DNA of 64,000 bases from Peromyscus leucopus. Taxonomy: Eukaryota; Chordata; Mammalia; Rodentia; Cricetidae. This document shows positions 11,984-23,740 of the stretch, in pieces. How positions within the stretch are numbered: the first letter of the stretch is position 1; each line of letters begins with the position of its first letter. The stretch covers positions 29,204,161-29,268,160 of the forward strand of contig NC_051071.1 of NCBI RefSeq assembly GCF_004664715.2, in the 5' to 3' direction. The notes under the pieces are model-generated. The model had not been told where the DNA came from. It made no database searches and was given only the letters and a program-made list of their open reading frames with translations. The translations under genes were made by a program, and so were the position numbers.

Positions 11984-14900
11984 GGATGTTTTCTTTTAAA
12001 GAAGTTTTAAAATAAATTATAATATATTAACTTACATTAAAATATTGAGCTAAATATGTCTATGGTCGTCACTGCTCAGATAATCAGTCCTAGATTTGAA
12101 GCACAAATTTAATTTTCTGACACTGGAAAGGTTGCTTCTTGATAATTCTTTCCTTTGTCTATAAATAGGGATAATACATGACATAGTCCAGAATTTCATG
12201 AAAGAATTAGCTATAAATATTCAAACACATTAAATTTGGGACATATAGAAATCAGGTGATAAATATTATTGCTTTATTTTAAATTTGTAGTTAAAGTTCT
12301 GGTGATGTTTTGTTGGCATTTTAATCTAAGTACCTGGTAATAATGGAATCATTCCTGACAATCACTTTCTCCATCTCTTTCTCTGATTTACCATTAAGAT
12401 TCAATTGCAGAGAGAGTCAAAGGACATTGGATACTTCACATCAAGTTCTGTAAACAGCCCAAATGTTAGTGAAATACTTAGACAGGGAGATGTAATTTGT
12501 TTCTTTCCACACTGGCTTCAGAGACATGACAACTCCAGAGAACCCACAAGAGTGGACCAGAGTGAGAAAGAGAGGAAGATCTTCCTGAGAGATAGAGGAT
12601 GTTCACTCCCTCAAGCTGATTCTACTATTCCATTATGACAACAAAAGGAAGACACAGAACGAAACTGGAAAGAAAGGGCTTCTACTTTATCAGTGAAGGT
12701 GTGTCTTTTATCAGCCCAAACATCATGCTGAGCTTAATAAATATTGGGTAACTTTCACTCAAAAGAGAGTTAAGGGCAATTGAGAGCAGCAAAATTGGGT
12801 GACAGCATAAAGCCTTGGAAAGAGATGAAGCACTCCAAGATGTGCTCCTCTTTCTTCAAGCCTGCATGTAAAGATGCTTCATGTCCCTTAGAGGTCAGAC
12901 AGATAGACCATCCTAACATAGAGGCTCTAAGCCCTACACATTATACTGAGAAGCTTGATGTATAAGAATTGGGCTTTGAGGATTTCAGATGAGCAGGATT
13001 TGAGGGGACAGAAGCCAGAGAGAATCACAGAGATGATTGCACGTTTTCTGTATTATATTGGCATTTTGAAGATCTCACAAGATCTCACATGGCTCTAGAA
13101 AATAGAAAAAGAATTCAAATTGTGTGAGGCTTCCAGTCAAACGTCATAAACCAATCAAACCCTTCAACAGTCTGGCTTTGTGCACAGGGGCTGTGGTAAG
13201 CCCCCTCACTTCAGAAACAGACCAAACCGCCTCAATACTGAAAATTGATCCTAAAATCATTCCAGTTTCTGATTGAGTCAACAAATCTGCCATGTGGTCT
13301 CAGCTCTGTCAGAGGAAATTAAATCCTCTGTAGATAGAGACAACATCTTCAGAGTCTAATGATTTAATCTCTAATGTCAAGATGCAATTTAATTTTTCTA
13401 ATTCAGTAAAACCATTAAGCATGACAAGAGACAGGGGCAAATATCCAAATCCAATTATAACAAGAAAACAGCAAAAGTGAAAACAAAATAAAATAAATAA
13501 AAAGAAGACAACATAAAAAAATATCGACACAGTATTGGATATGTTGAATGAAAGTTTTTAAAATTGTTAAGCAACGTATTCTGGAAAAATACATTTAAGG
13601 CAAATAATTTATGCCAAATTATTAAAACAGGGTTGATATGCATGAGAGAGAGACAAGGGGTGGTGAGAGTAATCAGATGCATTGAGTGTACTTTGAAAAT
13701 GTTGAAGAATAATTTAATTAAAGTCTTTTTAGAAAGAATTAAAATGGGGAAAGAGAGAAGAAATGCATGAGAGGCTTCCTGTGTGTGTAAGCATCCTATA
13801 TTTCTGCGTAACGTGCAGTAGGAATAAAGATAGAAACAGACAAATGCTGCCTATATTTGCCCTAGAGAAAGTCCGTGTTCTAGGTAATGTCTTTGTTTTC
13901 CACTAGGGGTCAGTGAAGGATGGAAGAGCTGACTGTGGGGTGGGAAGTCCTGCACTGTATCCTTATGCTGATTCCACTTACAACCACACCTTTGTTGTTC
14001 TGAAGATGTGTACTCTATTTTCATCATGAGGTAGAATGTATACCACCACAAGCATTCCCTTTGGCAAGTCAGGTCTTCTCTTCATTTGGCTCTACTTGAT
14101 GAATGAGTATTATTGGCTTCCACTGGTCCTCTTTCTGGCCAGGGACTAACCTCCTGTGATTTGTGCCCATCCTGCACTGGGCAGCCTTTTCTCTCTCCCA
14201 CACACAAATAGAAATACCCTGTGGCCTAATTTGTCCAATGCTCTGCATTGACATGAGTAATAGAAATAACTGAAGATTTATTAAACTTACTGTGGAGCAG
14301 ATGCCTATAGGCTTGGTTTGTAACACAGTGCCCAACTTACTCCTCACAATAGAACAGCTTTGAGAAAACTGCTTTTATTTTAAACTAACAATTAAGAAAT
14401 CTGATATTCAGTTCCCATGTCCACGCAACTGTGACGTAGCAGCCGAGAACAGTGTATAATGATAGTTCTAGCTCACAGTGCCTTGTATCTAAGTGCATTT
14501 TAGCTGCAAACTTTTTAAAATTAATTCTGACATAATTACTGACTGCTCAAAATACATTTGAATTTAGCCCATAGCATCCAGGTAGAAAATGTAAGGTTAG
14601 AAGGAAAAGTAAATTATATTTGATGTAGAAAAGAAGACATTTCTATAGCAGAAAATGTAAGCTCCTGGGAAATCAGTCACAAAACTGAAAGGCTGGTGCT
14701 GAAGGAGCACTCTCTATGGGAGTCACGAGAGAAACCATGGCTTTGGGGATTAACACATCCACCCAACTGACTGCACAGATGCATTTGTATCTGTATGTGT
14801 TACAAGTTCCAAACACAGAAATGGAGGGCACAAGGATAGTTCTCTAAAATAAGTAACATGTATGATTTTAAAGAAGATTATGAAAGTGTTTCACTTTCAA

Positions 14901-15085
14901 TAATTTAAAAACTGTGCTGCACTGGATGCTATGGGCAAGGAAGCACCTTTTGCAGTGGTATTGATGACTGCAGATTCATAACTGAGAATGAGAGACATCG
15001 AAGTTTCCTGTAAAAATCTCCCCACTCCCCAAAAGAAAAAAAAAACAGTCCAGACAGGAAGCTATTGAAGAGAACCCTTAAAACT
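11984..15085. other. AT-rich sequence, no gene seen
   Basis: No domain-bearing frame and no well-preserved repeat. A-rich patches lie around 13440-13520. A small GATCTCACA tandem occurs at about 13070-13090. Confidence 0.35.
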
Positions 15086-15372
15086 GTGATAAAGATGCTG
15101 AAGTGTAGCTCTCCATGGTTGATGGCTTCCGGTAGTGGGTCGGGGAGGACTCAGTTTTCTTTAAGAGGCTGACACTGGGAGTTTGAACATGCTCTTGTGA
15201 GTATGTAGGCAACATAAATTGGACTTGGTGGTTTTTTTTTTTTTGTTTTTTGTTTTTTGTTTTTTGTTTTAAGGGGGGGAGAACAGTGAGAGGGTGGACC
15301 TTGGAGGAATGGGAAGCAAATGTGATAGGGGTGTATAGTAAGACATTTACAAATAATGGATACAAACATTAT
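15086..15372 (+). mobile_element. Old L1 (Lx-type) 3'UTR fragment
   Basis: GTGGGTCGGGGAGGACTCAG, TTTTCTTTAAGAGGCTGACAC and ACATAAATTGGACTTGGTGG follow the order of the rodent Lx-type L1 3'UTR. A (T6G)n tract at about 15230-15269 and a purine-rich segment typical of the L1 3' end (AGGGTGGACC...GGAATGGGAAGC) come next. Confidence 0.55.
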
Positions 15373-15689
15373 GTTGGAAAGAAAGTTGCACTGATATTGG
15401 TGACTTGTCACAGGAGTAGAAAGAAACTAACACAACTACTCAGGATTATGAAGAAGAACCAAATCCCGTCAAATGAAATTTGCACTGTAAAACTATGAGA
15501 AAGCTGTGTGCTGTTTCAAAAGAGATAAAACTTGTGAAATTTGGTATGCAGTTGAATCTTATAACAGAAATAAATTAAATACTTTATGGAAGTTTGTGAA
15601 GAATATTTTTTTAAAAAACAATTTTTTTTTTTTTAAAAAAAGCAATCACATTGTTATGGAGCCAAAAGGAGCTAAAGTCACAACAAACC
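15373..15689. other. No recognised feature
   Basis: AT-rich sequence with A-rich and T-rich runs at 15606-15640; no gene seen. Confidence 0.3.
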
Positions 15690-15765
15690 TTCTGAGATAG
15701 TATCTCACTGTGGCAGGAATGTTGACATTATCAAAACACCAGAAATAATAAGCTGAATGTAAGAT
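15690..15765 (+). mobile_element. Possible ancient L1 ORF2 fragment
   Basis: TCTGAGATAGTATCTCACTG, then GTGGCAGGAATG and CATTATCAAAACACC, resembles the L1 ORF2 segment just upstream of the Cys-rich motif (GAGATACCA...CACC...GTCAGAATGGC...ATCAAAAACACC). It is too short and diverged to be sure. Confidence 0.35.
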
Positions 15766-16125
15766 ATCTCTGTCTACATCAATGTGGTTGGTGCCTTTCA
15801 TCCATAGATAGGCTGATATGGAAACAGCTTAGGAATACAGATGCCTATGAAGCTCATACTGAACAGATGTCAGCTAGCTTCCAAAATGAGTTTAGCCAAG
15901 TGATGTTTTTCACTTGAAGAAAACACTTGTAGTAATTGATTTGTTTTCCTCTCAGAATTCAATCTGCACTTTATTTTGGCATCATTTCCAAATTCCTACA
16001 ATATTAGGATCACACGGTGTACAGCCTCTAAAGTTATTTAGAAGAGAGACACTGGCTTTCTCTCCAAGATTCTGAATGAATAGATATACAAGCCTGATTC
16101 ATGGCTATATTCATAGTGATTACAC
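15766..16125. other. No recognised feature
   Basis: No repeat or exon identified. Confidence 0.3.
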
Positions 16126-16245
16126 TTTTTTTTATAAAATGAAAAGATTTTCTTGTGTATGTGTTCTTGTATATATACATTAATGTGTATAGAGGAGTGT
16201 CTGGGCATGCTTGAGGAAGACAGAGGTTGATGTCAAGTGTCTTCC
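16126..16245 (-). mobile_element. B4-type SINE, tail-side piece
   Basis: A TGTGTAT-rich stretch followed by GAAGACAGAGGTTGATGTCA and AGTGTCTTCCTCT is the reverse complement of the 3' side of a B4-type element. Its expected continuation is found not here but at 16690-16905, beyond a URR1-like repeat. Confidence 0.5.
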
Positions 16246-16668
16246 TCTATGATGTCTAATGTCAACTTGACAGAATCTGAAATGGCAGAGGAGACAAGCC
16301 TGCACCCTCCTATGAGGGAATATATAACTTCTGGGCATGTTTATTGAGGGATTATGTTGATTAGGCTACTTGAGGTAGAAAGACCCACACTAAAAGTGGG
16401 AGTCATCATTCCCTGGGCTTAGGTCCTGGACTATATAGGAGAAAGCTAGTAATCCCACGCAAGGCTTGATCTCTGTTTTCTGACTGCCAACAAAAAATGA
16501 CAAGCTGCCTCAAGTTTCTGTTGCCTTAGCTTCCTTAGTGCGATAGAGACTGTACTCTTGATCTGTGAGCCAAAATAAATCCTTCCTCCCTTAAATGGCT
16601 TTTGTCACAGTTTTTCGTTTTGTTTTGTTTTATTTTTATATCCCAGCAACAGGAAAAATACACACTCT
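16246..16668 (+). repeat. URR1-like rodent repeat, near full length
   Basis: It begins TGTCAACTTGACAGAATCTG and runs through 'GGGATTATGTTGATTAGG', 'CATTCCCTGGGCTTAGGTCCTGG', 'CTATATAGGAGAAAGC' and 'GAGCCAAAATAAATCCTTCC' to 'TTTTGTCACAGTTTTTCG' and 'CCCAGCAACAGGAAAAA'. This is the internal order I remember for the family. It separates the two halves of a B4-type SINE. Confidence 0.6.
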
Positions 16669-16689
16669 GCCACTCCCCTAGTTTTTGAT

Positions 16690-16905
16690 AACAAAGTCTC
16701 TAGTTGAACCTGAGCCTCTCAGATGCATCTAGACTGGCTGGCAAGCTAGTCCCTGGGATCTACTTATCCAGCTCTCAAATCACAAGTGCATCGCTGTGCC
16801 CATGTCTTTTACATGAGAAGGAATTCATGGTCCCCATTCTTTTGTGGCCATCACTCTCCTGAATGAGCTATTACCTCAGCTGAAACATGCAGGTGTTTTC
16901 TGGGT
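16690..16905 (-). mobile_element. B4-type SINE, head-side piece
   Basis: AACAAAGTCTCTAGTTGAACCTGAGCCTCTC, 'AGACTGGCTGGCAAGCTAG', 'TCACAAGTGCATCGCTGTGCCC' and 'TCTTTTACATGAGA', followed by 'ATGAGCTATTACCTCAGC', follow the order of a reverse-complemented B4 element. Together with 16126-16245 it appears to form one B4 interrupted by the URR1-like insert. Confidence 0.5.
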
Positions 16906-18404
16906 GTTTATTTGGACTGTTTTTAACACTGACATCTTCATGAATGCATACTTTAGTACTAAGACAGAATTAAATTGGCCTTAATCCACTATGTTCTGCT
17001 AATGCTATAAGGCTAGATGCTCATTTTATCTGCTTGCTTTTGAACAGTCAAATTAACTTAAAATGATAAACTGTTCTTATGAATATGAGATCTGCTGTCA
17101 CAAACCATAAAGAAACTACTAAAATTTCTTTTAGACACATAGCTAATTTACAGTTAACTTCATAGATTAATTTTGTATTCCTTGGTTCACCTTCTTTGAT
17201 TCTACATGCTATTTTTATTAGACTCAGTTTAGAAGCCTTCAGTCCCCTTTTATATGCTGGAATACTATTATAATACTGGTTACTTCTCTTTATAATTACA
17301 ATGAAATTAATGTGTTAAGCTATTTGTACTTAGATTTTTTTATAAATTTCACTGTTTTCTCAATTTGATAACCTCCTATTTTCTTTTATGTTATTATAGA
17401 CCCTTAGATTTTCTTTTCTCTTTAAATATTCCATATTTTAATTTTAAAGCAAAATCACCTATTTGCTCATTGTTTCACATTTTCTGAATAGATGTGCTTA
17501 ATCTAGACGTACACTTTGTTCTGTAGCTGTATTTATTTATCTACATTTATATTTTTACTTCCATTAGTCAAGTCTGTGTTTCCCCCCAATACAACACTGT
17601 CTCAACTGCCAAAGGCTGGATATTCATTTCTTTAGCTAATGGTTTTATCTGTCTTAATAGCCTGCTTTGCCAGCTGCTAGGTTAGCCATACATACAAAAG
17701 AAATATTATCTTTAGAAAGCAGCTTTAAGACCATGACTGGGAGAGGTGGTATACAATACAAATGCACGTACTCCTTTACCTCTCTGCAGAGAAAAAGGAG
17801 CAATATCTCAGAGCTCTGTGTGCTGGATTGTCTTCTAAACATTCTCCAGTAAGTGAATCTCCAACTTTCCATAATTACTGGATTTTTCTGTCTTCAGCTC
17901 ATTCTTGTACTCTTCTTCTAGGGTATTCTTTTACTTTTTATAATTGACTGTCACCAGATCTGTCAGACTTTTTCCCTGTAGCAGTCAGTACTCCTAGCAG
18001 GGAGGCATGTATGTTGGCATGCAGCAGAATTGGCTAAGACAATTTCTCCCTCAGCTTTGCATTTTTATTCTTCACATTTGTTATAATTTTATAATGTAAT
18101 AATATATTGCTCATTTTTTCTTGTTTTTCAACTTTATGTCTGTGGAATTGTATAAATGTGTTCTATGTCTCTCTTTATTGATAAGCCATAAATTATTACT
18201 TAACTTTATTGTTATGAGATTTTTACCAAGCTTTTGTGTATGATGGAGATTATCTTCATTCATACAGAATATTTTACTGAAGCAATATGCTACAGTGTGC
18301 TTGTGATTCTGTTGATAAGAATGTATAATGCATTGACTTATTCTGTGTTATTATAAAATATCTTGCAAAGAACATTTATATACATATACATATAGAAGCA
18401 ATAA
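16906..18404. other. T-rich sequence, no gene seen
   Basis: Strongly T-rich on the plus strand, with short open frames only. It may contain heavily decayed repeats that I cannot assign. Confidence 0.35.
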
Positions 18405-18535
18405 AAATTAGTAAGAAAAAGAAAGTCCATGAATTTAAAGGAGATCAGGAAGGGATATATGGGAAGATTTGAAGGGAGGAAAGGAAAGGGAAAAATGTAA
18501 TGATTTTATAATCTAAAAAATAAAATTAAAAGCAT
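18405..18535 (+). mobile_element. Old L1 3' terminus
   Basis: A purine-rich block (GGGAAGATTTGAAGGGAGGA, GGAAAGGGAAAAATG), followed by ATGATTTTATAATCTAAAAA and ATAAAATTAAAAG, is the usual ending of Lx-type L1s: polypurine, then AT-rich, then a poly(A) tail. Confidence 0.5.
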
Positions 18536-19194
18536 TTCTCCAGTTATCTACTAGATATTTTATTATATCTAACTGTTCACTTGGTGTGTAATATTGGATG
18601 GTTATGGTACAAGACTAGATTAATCCACAGTAACAAATTACCCCTTAATTCAGTAAACTGCACTGGAATATGTTTTGCTTCCATGTTCTTTCAATGGATG
18701 TGTCTAAACTAAGCTGTCTGTGACTCTTCTCTCTTTTACTCTTGGATGTAGACCTGTGGGGCATTCTATGCAGAAAAGGATGCCAGCAGCAGAAGAGAAA
18801 TTGGCCTGCAGTGAGGAGTAAATTACTGCTTCAACTCAGAAGCATTGTGTGCTGCATACATTCTATTGGTCAAAGTTAAGCATGTGTCCCAACATAGAAT
18901 CAAATGGCAGAAAGAAGTATTATCTCTTTTAGAAATGATTTTTATTTGTTTCACATCTTCTTGGTTAGTTAGGAGAATATTCTAAGATAGTCCTCTCTTA
19001 AGTTCCCTTTCCTGTCATCCTTGTACATTTCTTACTCATTTTTATCTACTACTTTGTTCTTGTGTCAATATTATTGACTTGGACAAATTGCCAATTGTTT
19101 ATAACTAATTTTTTGTGGTATTTTTCCTACAAAGAGCATTGTTTATATTTTTTATTTTATTTGCAATAGTCTTAGATAAATAAAATAGTGATTC
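18536..19194. other. Unassigned sequence, possibly an ancient repeat
   Basis: 18640-18930 has a mixed composition and a pattern (ATTCTATTGGTCAAAG, TGTCCCAACATAGAATCAAA) reminiscent of mammal-wide old repeats, but I cannot name the family. The rest is AT-rich. Confidence 0.25.
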
Positions 19195-19690
19195 TTTTTA
19201 TAATTTTGTATTACTCTGATAATTTCATGCATGAATGCAATACATTTGAATTATATCTAACCCTTCATTCCCCACTCTAATTCCTCCTGGATTTTTCTTT
19301 TATTTCCCTATCTTCTATTTTTTTAAATGCATTAAGTAAAATTAGTATTGCTCTCCATGCCCATTTGTTAAGTGGAGTAGGCCTCATTCATTAGAGCATG
19401 GGCAACTTGCAATGGACAACATCACTGAAGAAAACTGACTTCCCTTCAAGATTAGCCATCAAATTTAAATAGCTCCACAGTTAACAGTGTGACTTCATGA
19501 TCTCATATCTGTTCCATGCTGGAGTGTTGACTGGATTGGTCTTGTGAAGTCAAGCACAACTGCTGTGGTAACATTAGTGCAGCAGCTAAGTTATGATCAG
19601 AAGCCATCATTACGCAGCAGTATTTGTTTCTCTCTGTCTCTTACAATCCATCAAAGCTTCTGAGATGTTACCTGAGTGTGAACAGATGTC
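19195..19690 (-). mobile_element. Old L1 (Lx-type) 3'UTR
   Basis: Read on the plus strand, TAGGCCTCATTCATTAGAGC, 'CCATCAAATTTAAATAGCTCC', 'CATGCTGGAGTGTTGACTGG', 'TTGGTCTTGTGAAG' and 'ACTGCTGTGGTAACATTAGTG' follow, in reverse complement, the order of the Lx-family 3'UTR. The left side (TCCCCACTCTAATTCCTCCTGG) is the pyrimidine-rich complement of its polypurine tract. Confidence 0.65.
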
Positions 19691-19917
19691 ATTTAAGGAT
19701 CAGTACCCTAAAGTTCTTTATACTTGAACACATTGTGGATTTCTATGTTTATTAACATTTGTAAAACAGAAAGTCTTTATTTGCCATGGATTTGATACTT
19801 AAACAATTCCTACTACTTGTGCATAACATACTTTTTGTTTAAAGAATATTTTGTTCCTCAAAACTGCCAATGACATGATGTTATGTAACTGAAGTGTTTT
19901 CTCACAACATAGGACAA

Positions 19918-19990
19918 TTGGTCATAGCCTGGGCTACATGAGACCCCTGTCTGAAACTCTCCTGGAATACCACCCCCCAACATAATAATA
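19918..19990 (+). mobile_element. B1 SINE 3' fragment
   Basis: TCATAGCCTGGGCTACATGA followed by GACCCCTGTCTGAAACTC is the 3' third of B1 (CAGCCTGGGCTACATGAGACCCTGTCTCAAA). It has a decayed A/C-rich tail. Confidence 0.5.
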
Positions 19991-21009
19991 CTAAGTAGAA
20001 TAAATAAATGGTTAATGTGGGCCTGGTGGTTTCAAAGTCCAGCTGAGTCTCAATTGTCCTGGGGAATTGGTCATAACTATAAAGATCATAGATGATGTAG
20101 CAAAATGTCTATCACCAAAATGAAATATGAGAAGAAAAAAAGTGGCAACTAATAAGAAGATGTTAATTAAACATAACTTGTGCAGACTCTGCCTTTTAGG
20201 TGAGATGGCATTGAGATCATGAATACTGTTCCTGTGTTCGATCAGGAAAACATGGAAAGGAAATCAGAACAATATAGGAACACATTCTGTACAAAAGCTA
20301 GTGAAGTGGAGAAAGTGTTAGTGTGAAAGTGGTTTAAGTCTTCTGAATCAATCAGAACTCTGGAGCCTGACTCAAGAAGCAGACAGCCTGGAGGTGATTG
20401 ACGTAGATAGATATTTGAGAAGTGCCTCTTGATTGTAAGTGTGGAAAAGGGGGAATAAAAGCTTGGGTATCTGTGGTCTCCATTCATCTAAGTTTACTGC
20501 TGTGTGACAGAAATATCATGGCTTTTGAAAGGGTGTTAGGAAGCCTTAAAACATGGCTGAGTTATGTTGAAATTGAAGAGCTGTTAATAAAGCTAAGATT
20601 CTACCATTTTCAATAGGAAATATAAATATATCAGAGCAGGATTTTCAGGCAAATCTTGCATTGAGTATCTTTTGTTGCAGAAGCTGACCGGAAGTGGAGT
20701 AAATCCTACCATGCTTGAATCATCAGAGTTCCCAAGTGAATTCACCGAAAAAATTATGATTTGCTGTATTGCAGACTAAAGGTTAAATATTTTCTGGACA
20801 CACATATCTTTGTCATTGCAAGTATTTGTTTCAACATGATGGTGACAACTTTCACATTGTGAATCTCTTAGATAAGATAAATCCATCATTTATCAAGTGA
20901 CCATATATGCTTGGTAAGACAGTGGGAAATAGCTTGTACTATGTTATGATTTTTTTAAATTTCTGTTATTTTATGTTCATAATCTTTCAAATATTGTCCT
21001 TTATGACTA
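19991..21009. other. No recognised feature
   Basis: Open frames at 20242-20616 lack domains. I see no assignable repeat. Confidence 0.35.
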
Positions 21010-21455
21010 TGCCACAGTCCTGTCATCTCTAATACCCTGAGGTCTTTATAGCAACTGAGGCTGCACCTTCCCAAATGGTCTCTGCTCACCTTTCCTCAAT
21101 GACTCCAAACCTTCACATGGTAAAATCCTCTACCACTCCCTATGACACCCTCAATCTTGCAACTTTCATGGATTTTAAAACCAGTACTACGCAGGACACT
21201 CTCATATACTGCCACATTGTGGTGCTAGTATGAGATGTTACCTTGCCCCCTTGCACCACAGTTTTAGTGTGCTTACCATGAGGAAATCTTTTCAGAAGAT
21301 TTCATGTCAGGGATACTGGTGTCTTGTTGACCACAAATGATTCTTCAGTCCCAGCTTCCCAGCTGAGCAGAAACCACCAATGTTTTCCCCCTTCTCATTT
21401 CTCCCTCCAACTGATCTCATGTATCCTGATAGTGCTCCTTCAAATTCATGACTGT
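21010..21455. repeat. Rodent medium-reiteration repeat, family uncertain
   Basis: The sequence 'GAGGTCTTTATAGCAACTGAGGCTGCACCTTC', 'TTTTCAGAAGATTTCATGTCAGGGATACTGG' and 'GATTCTTCAGTCCCAGCTTCC' follows the order of a mid-copy rodent repeat I remember (…AGGAGATTTCACCTCAGTGATGCTGGTCTC…). I cannot name it or orient it reliably. Confidence 0.42.
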
Positions 21456-21478
21456 TTTTTAGTTGTTGCTACAGACAT

Positions 21479-21480
21479 TC

Positions 21481-21540
<60 letters not shown>

Positions 21541-21620
21541 GTCATCTATCTGTCTCCTCGTCTGTCTGTCTGTTTCCCTGTCTATCTACCTATCTGTCTG
21601 TCTGTCTATCATCTGTCTGT
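21479..21620 (+). repeat. (ATCT)n microsatellite with GTCT/ACCT tail
   Basis: About 15 perfect ATCT units (21479-21540) are followed by degenerate CTGT/CTAT units to about 21620. The Tyr-Leu-Ser-Ile open frames across it are artefacts of the tetranucleotide. Confidence 0.95.
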
Positions 21621-21904
21621 TATACATACACTCACATATCTTGGCTTTCCTCCTTCCATGTTAGAATGCCTGTATCACATAAACAGCCTTGATAGTGTCT
21701 TTGCTTCCCTTTGAAATGCCACATGCCAGACCTCTAGTTTATCCATTTTTCATAACACTTTTATATTCCAAGCTCCCCAAACAGCTCATTAGGCTCTGAG
21801 GCTTTTCTAGCCCAAGGTCCAAACAATTTCACCCTCTTTTAATAAAACAGAAAAGTCAAGTCCATCACAGCAACACTGTATTCTATGTCTTGAATGCTGT
21901 TCAA

Positions 21905-22295
21905 GTATGCTTCTTTGTTTTGTTGAACAAAAGAAACTTAGGGTACAAAAGGTTTTATTTCATCTTATACTTCCATATTACAATCCATCATTAAAAGAAG
22001 TCAAGGCAGCAACTCAATCAGGAACTGAACCAGAAACCACAGAGGAATTCTAACTGGCCCACTCAGGCTTACACTCAGGTAGCTTTCTTACATAGCCAGT
22101 GAACACTTGCCTAGGAGTGGTGCTTCAGGAAGTGGGCTGGCATTCACATGTCATTCATCAGTCAAGACAATCCCTTACAGACATTATTACAGACCAATAT
22201 GCTCAGGGCAATTTCTCAACTGATGTTTCCTCTCCCCAGATGACTCTTAATTGGTTTAAACTGACAATAACAACTAATCAACACAATATCTGACA
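21905..22295 (-). repeat. URR1-like rodent repeat
   Basis: On the plus strand, GGTTTTATTTCATCTTATAC, 'CTTCCATATTACAATCCATCATTAAAAGAAGTCAAGGCAGC', 'GCTTTCTTACATAGCC', 'AGACAATCCCTTACAGAC' and 'AACTGATGTTTCCTCT' follow the reverse complement of the family seen at 16246-16668. The terminal TCAAGTTGACA has decayed. Confidence 0.5.
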
Positions 22296-22395
22296 GATTC
22301 TGTTAAAGAATAATCTTAATGAGCAGATATAAAAACTTCATTGGTTTAATACATTTATTTATTTATTTAAAATAAAACATTCAATAAATATTTAA

Positions 22396-22786
22396 CTAAA
22401 GGGTGTAGCTAGAGTTTTCCTGCTTTGTCCACAGTCAGGACAAATCTTTGTCACCCGCCAGTCCCACAGCCACTCAGACCCAACCAAGTAAACATTGCAT
22501 ATAAACTGTATGGCCGTGGCAGGCTTCTTGCTAACTGTTCTTATAGCTTAAATTAATCCATTTCCATAAATCTATACCTTGCCACGTGGCTGGTGGCTTA
22601 CTGGCGTCTTCACATGCTGCTGTTCATGGCGGCAGCTGGCAGTGTCTCTCTGCCTCAGCCTTCCGCTTCCCAGAATTCTCCTCTCTCCTTGTCCCACCTA
22701 CTTCCTGCCTGGCCACTGGCCAATCAGTGTTTTATTTATTGACCAATCAGAGCAATTTGACATACAGACCGTCCCACAGTAAAAGG
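22396..22786 (-). mobile_element. Cricetid LTR-like repeat, copy 2 (putative solo LTR)
   Basis: On the minus strand it begins TGTGGGACGG and ends TCTAGCTACA, giving TG...CA ends. Inside are a CCAAT-type repeat (TGGTCAATAAATAAAACACTGATTGGCCAGTGGCC in pieces), TTTATGGAAATGG, and TTAGCAAGAAGCCTGCCACGG. It shares its core with 7589-7935. I remember this unit as abundant in hamster and deer-mouse DNA. The flanks, CCCTTTTA against CCCTTTAG in element orientation, hint at an imperfect target duplication, but its length does not settle LTR against DNA-transposon origin. Confidence 0.6.
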
Positions 22787-22989
22787 GTTTCAAATTGCAC
22801 TCTTAAAGCACAGATTTCCCATGAACAGTAGCTATTTTTCTGACCACTTTAAGACTTAGTGTTCAAAATCTAATGATATATCTTTAAAAGGCCTTCAAAA
22901 TCTTAGAATGTTAAAATTTATCAAGACATAGGCATTCTTGTTCATTCCTATAGATCTGTTCTGTATCACTAAATCACAAAATAAGGCCT

Positions 22990-23740
22990 TGAACTCAGAT
23001 GATTTTCATTGTTATTTTTCATATATTTTTATTTCATCTACTCCAGCATTGCCTTCTCCTGTCCCCCTCCCTTTCTGATGGGACTTCTACTCTTTCAAAA
23101 GTCCAAATGGAATTCCTTGATTTTTATGTCTTATTTGAAAAACATACTAGATACAGCATTTAACAGAAAATGTGTGACATTTGTTTCTCTGAACTGATTT
23201 ATTTGACTTAGTTTGATGACAAGTAAATCATCCATTTTCCTGAAAAAGGACAAAATTTCATTCATCTGATTGGCTGAATAATATTTTCTATCTCTGATAT
23301 AAGTGTGTGTTGAATGATATATATTAACATATAAATGCATAAAGAAAATATGAGTCATATATTACATATCACATTACAGATATATATTACATTTTCTTAG
23401 GAATGATTCTGTTGATTAACACCTAGGCTGACTTCAAAAGATAGCTAAATAGCAACAACAATGTAAATATAATGGTATATTTGTCATATAATGACATTTT
23501 TAAGCATAGATGTAGAGGTGAAATAGTTGGTTCATACCATAGTTGTATTACTAGTGCTTTATTCTTAGTTCCACACTGCCTTCAATAATTTCCATTTTCA
23601 CCAACAGTGTGTAGTAGCATTCTCAACAAATTTGATGATGTATGATTCGATCCAGCCTGGCTGTGGTGAGATGGAATCTCAATGTAGTTGTCATCGGTAT
23701 TTCCTTGCTGGCAAAGGTTGCTGAAAATTCTCTCAAAGGA
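22990..23740 (-). mobile_element. Old L1, ORF2 C-terminal part and 3' end
   Basis: Read on the plus strand, 'ATCATCCATTTTCCTGAAAAAGG', 'CAAAATTTCATTCATCTGATTGGCTGAATAATATT', 'CCATTTTCACCAACAGTGTG' and 'GTGGTGAGATGGAATCTCAATGTAG' follow, in order, the reverse complement of the L1 ORF2 tail: the TMEYYSA-type region, the 'trailing' region and the segment before the Cys motif. Heavily mutated, with gaps; the left side is a pyrimidine-rich 3'UTR remnant. Confidence 0.6.

Noticed and set aside
18640..18930. Possible ancient DNA-transposon remnant
   Set aside because: A general resemblance to mammal-wide repeats only. I could not place it in a named family.
21324..21714. Frames of 83-122 codons with Tyr-Leu-Ser-Ile repeats
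   Set aside because: They are translations of the (ATCT)n microsatellite.
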